The position numbers were made by a program, and so were the translations under genes. DNA of 7,023 bases. Source: JAADHY01 sp964428935 (GTDB lineage Bacteria; Planctomycetota; Planctomycetia; Planctomycetales; Planctomycetaceae). The notes beneath the pieces are model-generated. The model did no database searches and had not been told where the DNA came from. It worked only from the letters and a program-made list of their open reading frames with translations. The DNA lies in assembly GCA_964428935.1 (NCBI GenBank), contig CAYSAG010000278.1, forward strand, positions 1 to 7,023. Reading direction: 5' to 3'. Each line of letters starts with the position of its first letter. Within the stretch, counting starts at the first letter, position 1. Shown here piece after piece: positions 1 through 4,263 of the stretch.

Positions 1-46
1 GGTGCTCCTGCACCGCTTTGGATCCAAAGCGGCAGAGGACTGCCGC
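1..46. repeat. Nested inverted repeats, possible terminator or structured element
   Basis: Three overlapping dyads are packed here. Positions 1-14 form GGTGC-TCCT-GCACC (5-bp stem, 4-base loop). Positions 13-32 are a perfect 20-base palindrome, CCGCTTTGGATCCAAAGCGG. Positions 29-46 form GCGGCAG-AGGA-CTGCCGC (7-bp stem, 4-base loop). The two outer loops, TCCT and AGGA, are complementary, so 6-39 can also fold as one long hairpin with a 3+3 internal loop. The element lies 83-128 bases downstream of the DUF6677 stop codon in the minus direction, so a transcription terminator is possible, but no T-run is visible next to it and the window edge cuts off its left side. It could equally be a dispersed palindromic repeat. 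The symmetry is directly seen; the role is unknown. Confidence 0.5.
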
Positions 47-128
47 ACTCCAAAAGTTCGCCCGACGAAAGCGCGAACGTTGTCGACGTTTTTCGCCAAA
101 TGAGTGTCTACTTGGCCGGGTCCGTTGC

Positions 129-1220
129 CTAGGGTGAGCGGCCCGCGTTGGGCTGCGGGCTGGTGCCCTCGGAACGCTGGCGCGGAGGCTCGTCGCGTCG
201 AGCCGCACCCATGCGAGCGTCGTGGCTCGCAGCGTCGTCGGCCCGCCCAGTTTTCTCCGCCTGCGGCTGACTTTTCTTTACTCCACGCGAACCTTTTTCC
301 GCCTGCTCCGAACGGCTCTTGGGGCCTCCTGCGTCGTCTTCCTTTTCGTCCCCGTAACCGTAGGCCGGGCCGTCGAAGGCGTCCCAAATGGCGAGCAGGT
401 TGAGCAGCCCGGCAATCCACGTCAGCACCTGGGCCAGCTCGACCAACTTGCCCAGTCGACGGTGCAGGTCCTGCAACGCCTCTTCCTGCAGCGGCACTTC
501 GTACCAGTTCCAGACGGGACGCGGCACGGTTCCTTCCACGTACGTGTCGGTGGTTCGGAAGCCCGCCTGTTTGTCGACCACCGTGCACTTGACGTAGCGG
601 CGGTCCGGCGGGTAGACCAGCGGCCCGTCCGACGGGTCGCCCCCGACCAGGTCGACCGGCACACCGTCGCCGCCGCAAACCCGCGGTCCGACCTCTACCG
701 GGTCGCTCAGTTCCAGCACGACGTCTTCCTGCCCGTCCAGCTTGCCCGTCAGCAGGCCTCGCACCTCCCGACCGTACTCACCCTCCACCGCGCGCAATTC
801 AATTCGACCTTCCAGCCAACGCACGGTCGGCTGCGACTGCAGGTCCTCTTGCTGGACCAGTCGGCCCCGGAAAGAGCCCGACAGCGGACGTTCCAGCTCA
901 GAAACCCGCAACGGCCCGTTCGGCTGAAACAGGTTGTCGGACGCGGGCTGCCAGCGTTTGGCTTGAATCAAAGCCGGAAGCGCCGGAAGACCGACGAAAA
1001 CCTGTGCCAGGTAGCCGACCGTCCGGTGCCCGGGGCTCCAGTCGTAGTACACGACTTGCCAGCGCCCCAAACACATTCCCCAAAAAAACAGAGTCAGAAT
1101 GCAGACGCTGTAGACCACGCCCTTGAACCAGCGCCGCTGGTAGAAGTGGCCAAGCCCTGGCAGCAAGAAGGCCAACACGGCAGCCAAGTACGGGTTTCTG
1201 AGGTCCACTCGGTCCGTCAT
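129..1220 (-). CDS. DUF6677-like planctomycete membrane protein
   Basis: A 363-residue inner-membrane protein of unknown function. The N-terminus, with NPYLAAVLAFLLPGLGHFYQ at residues 9-28, matches my memory of DUF6677, a family largely confined to planctomycetes; the PGLGHFYQ stretch recalls TM2-type membrane proteins. Hydrophobic segments are visible at about 10-27, 34-52 and 68-87, and one more near the C-terminus at about 258-282. Between them, residues 90-255 form a soluble, beta-rich looking domain with two cysteines (182, 212). The tail from about 291 to 363 is highly charged and low in complexity (Lys, Arg, Glu, Asp, Gln, Ser) and is probably disordered. The start is the ATG at 1220: an in-frame TGA lies six codons upstream, which excludes a longer form. 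No Shine-Dalgarno sequence precedes it, so translation may be leaderless or coupled, or the start may differ slightly. It lies 458 bases downstream of serA on the same strand. The family call is from recognition, not a search. Confidence 0.8.
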   Translation of the reverse strand: MTDRVDLRNPYLAAVLAFLLPGLGHFYQRRWFKGVVYSVCILTLFFWGMCLGRWQVVYYDWSPGHRTVGYLAQVFVGLPALPALIQAKRWQPASDNLFQPNGPLRVSELERPLSGSFRGRLVQQEDLQSQPTVRWLEGRIELRAVEGEYGREVRGLLTGKLDGQEDVVLELSDPVEVGPRVCGGDGVPVDLVGGDPSDGPLVYPPDRRYVKCTVVDKQAGFRTTDTYVEGTVPRPVWNWYEVPLQEEALQDLHRRLGKLVELAQVLTWIAGLLNLLAIWDAFDGPAYGYGDEKEDDAGGPKSRSEQAEKGSRGVKKSQPQAEKTGRADDAASHDARMGAARRDEPPRQRSEGTSPQPNAGRSP

Positions 1221-1678
1221 GGCAGGCTCAGCTGGTCAGCAGGCCGGCCTGGAGTCCGGCCCTGATTTTCGGGAAACGTGGACGGAGCGGCTCGAGACGA
1301 ACGGGCAGCCGTTCCGTCGCGGTTCGACACGGGCTTCCTCGCCCGGGGGCTAGCGTTGCGTCGAGACCGAAGGTCGCGGCCAAGCCGACTCGACAGACGG
1401 AAAAAGCTTCGAGGGCCGCACCGTGCCGCTCCAAGCGACTTCTCAGTTCGACCACACGCTCGAGCACGGAAGGCACGCTGCTGGTCCCAAAGGCTGGGGC
1501 GCCAAAGCCAGGATTCTACTGCCGGCTTCGGCCTTTCACCAGCCAAGCGCTGAACCGCCCGTTCGCGAACGTCGACGTCTCTGGGACAGGCTGCTCGTGC
1601 GCAAGGACGCCGCGAGCGGCCACTCGACGTCCGGTCGGCTGCCGGCCGGTTCGTTCTGCCCGTCCTCCCGCGAACCGC
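1221..1678. other. Intergenic region between serA and the DUF6677-like gene
   Basis: I see no gene I can support in these 458 bases. Two small minus-strand frames end at the DUF6677 start. One (1546-1217) stops with an ATGA overlap on its start codon but reads as Arg/Ser/Pro-rich out-of-frame sequence. The other (GTG at 1476, TGA at 1228-1230, 82 residues) stops seven bases before it, and its first third looks amphipathic (VLERVVELRSRLERHG), but it has no ribosome binding site and no family I recognise. A short hairpin (GGCCGG at 1242-1247, CCGGCC at 1256-1261) sits about 20 bases upstream of the DUF6677 start. After the serA stop, GC-rich dyads occur (for example GCCG-CGAG-CGGC near 1609-1620), but none is followed by a T-run, so no intrinsic terminator is called. 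Confidence 0.5.
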
Positions 1679-3316
1679 TCACTGCTGTTCCATCCACGGC
1701 AGTGGAGCCTGCGCCGGCGGCAACTGAACCAGCTCGACGCCGGTCACTTCCTTGTGGGTCATGACTTCGTCCAGGGCTTCCTGCGGCGGTGGGTTGTCGA
1801 GGTTCAAAACGGCCAACGCCTGCCCGCCGGGCGTGTTTCGTTCGCGGCCCAAAGCCATGTGAGCAATGTTCACGCCGTGCTTGCCCAGAACGGTTCCGAT
1901 GAACCCGATCAGGCCAGGGACGTCCCGGTGCCGGTAGATCAGCAGGAGCCCGTCCAGGTAGCTGTCCAACTGGAAGCCGTTGAGCCGGACCAGACGGAGA
2001 AACTGGTGGCCGAACATGGTTCCGGCGGCACGCAGCTCTACGTCGTCCGTCACCAATGTGGCCGAGACGAGCGTGGTGAAGTCGCCGGTTTCTGTGCTCG
2101 AGGTTTCGATGATGTTAATGCCGCGGCTCTTCGCCAGGGCCTCGGCGTTGACAATGTTGACGTTTTCATCAAAGGCCTTCTGCAGCAACCCGGCGGCGAA
2201 GCTAGCCGTAATCAGTTTGGTCTTCTTCGTCGCCGCCTCGCCGCGGTACCGCAGTCGAGCCTCCTTGATGTTGCGGCCTCGGTTCAGCTGAGCCAGCAGC
2301 AAGCCGAGCCGGTAGCCCAGGTCCAGGTACATTCGCGTGTCTTTCATTTCGGCCGCGGTAATCGGAGCCATGTTGATGGCCTGACGCACCTCACGCCGCA
2401 GCAAGTAGGCTGCAATCAGCTCGGCGGCCTCGCGAGCCACCAGCTCCTGAGCTTCGCCTGTCGAGGCTCCCAGGTGAGGCGTGGCGAGCACGTTCGGCAG
2501 CTTGAGCAAGCGGTGGTCGGGCGGAGGCGGCTCCTGCGACCACACGTCAATCGCCGCTCCGGCCACGTGCCCCGATTCCAGCGCGTCGGCCAGTGCGTCC
2601 TCGTCAATGATGCCTCCGCGAGCACAATTGATGATTCGCACGCCTTTTTTCATCCGCTTCAGCCGCTCCGCGTTGATCAGGCCGCGCGTTTCGTCGTTGA
2701 GCGGCGTGTGCACCGTGACGTAGTCGCATTCCGCCAGCATTTCGTCCAGGTCTCGGTAGAGCTCCACGCCGTGGTCCGCCGCCCGCTCCTCCGACATGTA
2801 CGGGTCGTAGCCCAAGACCCGCATTTCCAGCCCGCGGGCCCGCTTGGCGACTGCCTGGCCAATGCGGCCCAGCCCAATGATGCCCAGAACCTTGTCGGCC
2901 AACTGCGTTCCCATGAATTTCTTTCGGTCCCACCGACCGGCGACCATGCTGGCGTGCGCCGGGGCAATGTTACGGGACATGGCCAGCATGAGAGCAATCG
3001 TGTGCTCGGCCGTGCTGACCGTGTTGCCCGAGGGCGTGTTCATGACGACAATGCCCTCGCGCGTCGCCGCTTCCAAATCGATGTTGTCGACCCCGACCCC
3101 GGCCCGCGCAATGGCTTTCAGACGCGGCTGTCCTTTCAGCACGTCGGCAGTCAGCTTCGTCGCGCTGCGGACAATGACTGCGTCCACTTCTTGCAAAGCC
3201 TCTCGCACCTCCTCCGGCGACATCTTCTGCCGCTGGACCACCTCGATCTCGTCGAACTGCTTCAGCACTTCGATGCCCGCCGGCGACAAGTTGTCCGTGA
3301 CCAGCACCCGGTACAT
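1679..3316 (-). CDS. serA: D-3-phosphoglycerate dehydrogenase, long form with ASB and ACT domains
   Basis: A cytosolic enzyme of 545 residues that oxidises 3-phosphoglycerate to 3-phosphohydroxypyruvate with NAD+, the first committed step of serine synthesis. It is complete. A split substrate-binding domain covers about 1-100 and 287-315. The Rossmann domain lies between, with the nucleotide motif GLGRIG at 148-153 and the NAD-selecting acid D171 in GYDPY. The expected catalytic residues are present: R233 in NCARGG, E262 in DVWSQEP, H281 in TPHLGAST. An allosteric substrate-binding (ASB) domain follows at about 320-455 and a C-terminal ACT domain at about 457-532 (RDVPGLIGFIGTVLGKHGVN), the usual site of serine feedback in this family. 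The length is close to the roughly 525-530 of long-form enzymes, with a tail of about 12 residues after ACT. The frame stays open for 96 codons upstream, but that stretch has no SerA similarity, and AAGGAG lies six bases before the ATG at 3316, which fixes the start. The leader carries a strong hairpin (3373-3406). Confidence 0.96.
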   Translation of the reverse strand: MYRVLVTDNLSPAGIEVLKQFDEIEVVQRQKMSPEEVREALQEVDAVIVRSATKLTADVLKGQPRLKAIARAGVGVDNIDLEAATREGIVVMNTPSGNTVSTAEHTIALMLAMSRNIAPAHASMVAGRWDRKKFMGTQLADKVLGIIGLGRIGQAVAKRARGLEMRVLGYDPYMSEERAADHGVELYRDLDEMLAECDYVTVHTPLNDETRGLINAERLKRMKKGVRIINCARGGIIDEDALADALESGHVAGAAIDVWSQEPPPPDHRLLKLPNVLATPHLGASTGEAQELVAREAAELIAAYLLRREVRQAINMAPITAAEMKDTRMYLDLGYRLGLLLAQLNRGRNIKEARLRYRGEAATKKTKLITASFAAGLLQKAFDENVNIVNAEALAKSRGINIIETSSTETGDFTTLVSATLVTDDVELRAAGTMFGHQFLRLVRLNGFQLDSYLDGLLLIYRHRDVPGLIGFIGTVLGKHGVNIAHMALGRERNTPGGQALAVLNLDNPPPQEALDEVMTHKEVTGVELVQLPPAQAPLPWMEQQ

Positions 3317-3322
3317 GCTTCG

Positions 3323-3328
3323 CTCCTT
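3323..3328 (-). promoter_or_regulatory. Shine-Dalgarno sequence of serA
   Basis: On the minus strand this reads AAGGAG, six bases before the ATG at 3316. It decides the serA start against the open frame that continues upstream to 3604. Confidence 0.85.
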
Positions 3329-3372
3329 TCTCGACTTCCTCTCGCTGTCGACCAACCCCAGACCCGCCGTTT

Positions 3373-3406
3373 CAACACCGACGGCGATTCGCCGTCGTCC
3401 GTGTTG
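3373..3406 (-). promoter_or_regulatory. Strong inverted repeat in the serA leader
   Basis: CAACAC (3373-3378) plus CGACGGCG (3379-3386) pairs with CGCCGTCG (3390-3397) plus GTGTTG (3401-3406). That gives 14 base pairs with a three-base loop (3387-3389) and a three-base bulge (3398-3400). The hairpin sits 57-90 bases upstream of the serA ATG, inside the leader if transcription starts near the promoter candidate at 3672-3700. No T-run follows it in the minus direction (the next bases read AAACGGCGGG), so it is not a plain intrinsic terminator. It could be an operator for a dimeric regulator, a leader structure affecting translation or RNA stability, or chance in G+C-rich DNA. The pairing is seen; the function is inferred. 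Confidence 0.5.
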
Positions 3407-3671
3407 TCCAGGAAAGCTCCGGCTTCGAAAGAAAAAGGGAGGGGATCCTCGAACCCTTGTTCTGCCGACCACGCCACGCCGGCCAGCGTCCAACTGTAAC
3501 CAGACCGCTCGGTAGCGTGCGAGTTGCGACCAACCTTCGCGTTCGGGCGAGCGGTTCGAAACGCTGAGCGAGCCCAGCGCCGACCAGGAACAACGGCCGA
3601 CCACACGAGGCCGCCACCACGACCGAGCCGCTCGCCGCCTTCTCCCGCCCCCGTTTTCGGCGTTGTGCGGT

Positions 3672-3700
3672 GATATAGCACCGACGGCCAGCGGTCACAA
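3672..3700 (-). promoter_or_regulatory. Candidate sigma-70-type promoter facing serA
   Basis: On the minus strand, TTGTGA (3695-3700) is separated by exactly 17 bases from TATATC (3672-3677). Each hexamer matches four of six bases of the sigma-70 consensus, and the -10 is one of few AT-rich spots in this G+C-rich gap. Transcription would start near 3665, giving serA a leader of about 350 bases that includes the hairpin at 3373-3406. Planctomycete promoters are poorly characterised, so this is only a candidate. Confidence 0.3.
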
Positions 3701-4250
3701 GCCAACCTCGGTCCGAGCGGCTCCGCGGGGCCCGGCCATTGGCGTAGCAACGGCTGTGCCATGGCGAGGCTTTCCACGGTTGGTCGGCTGGAAACGCAAC
3801 GCGGTCCACGTGTCTTTCGGGCCCGCTCGTCCGGTTGGTGCGGCTGGGCGGCGAGGGCACGGCGTGCGAGCGGCTGTCGCTGTCAGGGCCCCGTGTCGAG
3901 GGTGTCGGGCGTCGGCGCGCGGAGGGCTGGTCGGTTGCTCTTGCTTGGCCGTCTGAGCGTTGACCGGGCCCGCTGTGTCAGTTTGGGCAGCAGAAGCAGT
4001 CTCGAGAAGCAGCGTCCAGCTTGCTGGTCGCGCAGGGCTTGTGGGCTACTGGGTCTTGGTCGAGCGGAGGTGTTTGGTCGGTTGAGGGAATTTTTGCGGA
4101 ATTTGCCGCCGACGCTGTACCAGTCGTGCCGATTCTAACTGTTGTGCGGCAAAGGACTGGACCGTCCGTGCTGGTTGTGCTGATTAGAAAGGTGGTGACG
4201 GTTCGTCCGTCTGCGTCCCGTTCCGCGCTCACAGGTCGTTCAAGTTTTTG

Positions 4251-4258
4251 AGGAGAGG
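4251..4258 (+). promoter_or_regulatory. Shine-Dalgarno sequence deciding the GTG start at 4264
   Basis: AGGAGAGG ends five bases before the GTG at 4264. An in-frame TGA at 4249-4251 overlaps its first base, so translation cannot begin further upstream in this frame. The first in-frame ATG is at 5656, deep inside the protein, so a GTG start is the sensible choice. Confidence 0.8.
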
Positions 4259-4263
4259 AAGCT

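Larger units (their letters stand above)
3317..4263. other. Divergent intergenic region, 947 bases
   Basis: This lies between the divergent serA and the giant repeat-protein gene. Open frames cross it on both strands, but all read as Arg/Ser/Pro-rich shadow sequence without recognisable domains or good ribosome binding sites, so I call no gene. It holds the serA ribosome binding site, the serA leader hairpin and the serA-facing promoter candidate. Base skew changes across it: 3601-3660 has 31 C and 14 G on the plus strand, while 3841-3900 has 29 G and 18 C. I found no convincing promoter with proper spacing for the rightward gene; AT-richer patches at 4088-4104 and 4131-4140 (GATTCTAACT) are the only hints. 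No tRNA or other RNA gene is recognisable. Confidence 0.6.

Noticed and set aside
73..95. Small hairpin AACGT-TGTCG-ACGTT followed by a T-run, as a rho-independent terminator
   Set aside because: The stem is only five base pairs and AT-containing, and no plus-strand gene is seen ending to its left; too weak to call.
222..1265. A 347-codon open frame on the plus strand
   Set aside because: It is antisense to the DUF6677-like gene and its product is Arg/Gln/Val-rich with no recognisable domain.
1600..1660. GC-rich dyads after the serA stop as a terminator
   Set aside because: The stems are short (GCCG-CGAG-CGGC, CCGGCCGG) with no T-run, so they do not stand out from G+C-rich background.
1754..3499. 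A 581-codon open frame on the plus strand
   Set aside because: It lies antisense to serA, whose catalytic motifs are unmistakable. The frame is open because of the GC-ending codon bias; its translation is rich in Val, Gln, Arg and His without domains.
3440..3570. TTCGA-containing stretches resembling tRNA T-arms (minus strand near 3450, plus strand near 3555)
   Set aside because: The stems around them do not give a five-pair T-arm with a seven-base loop, and no acceptor, D or anticodon arms can be drawn around either.
3317..3604. N-terminal extension of serA by 96 codons
   Set aside because: The frame is open, but the sequence has no SerA similarity, a strong AAGGAG precedes the ATG at 3316, and SerA proteins normally begin at MYRVLV-like sequence.
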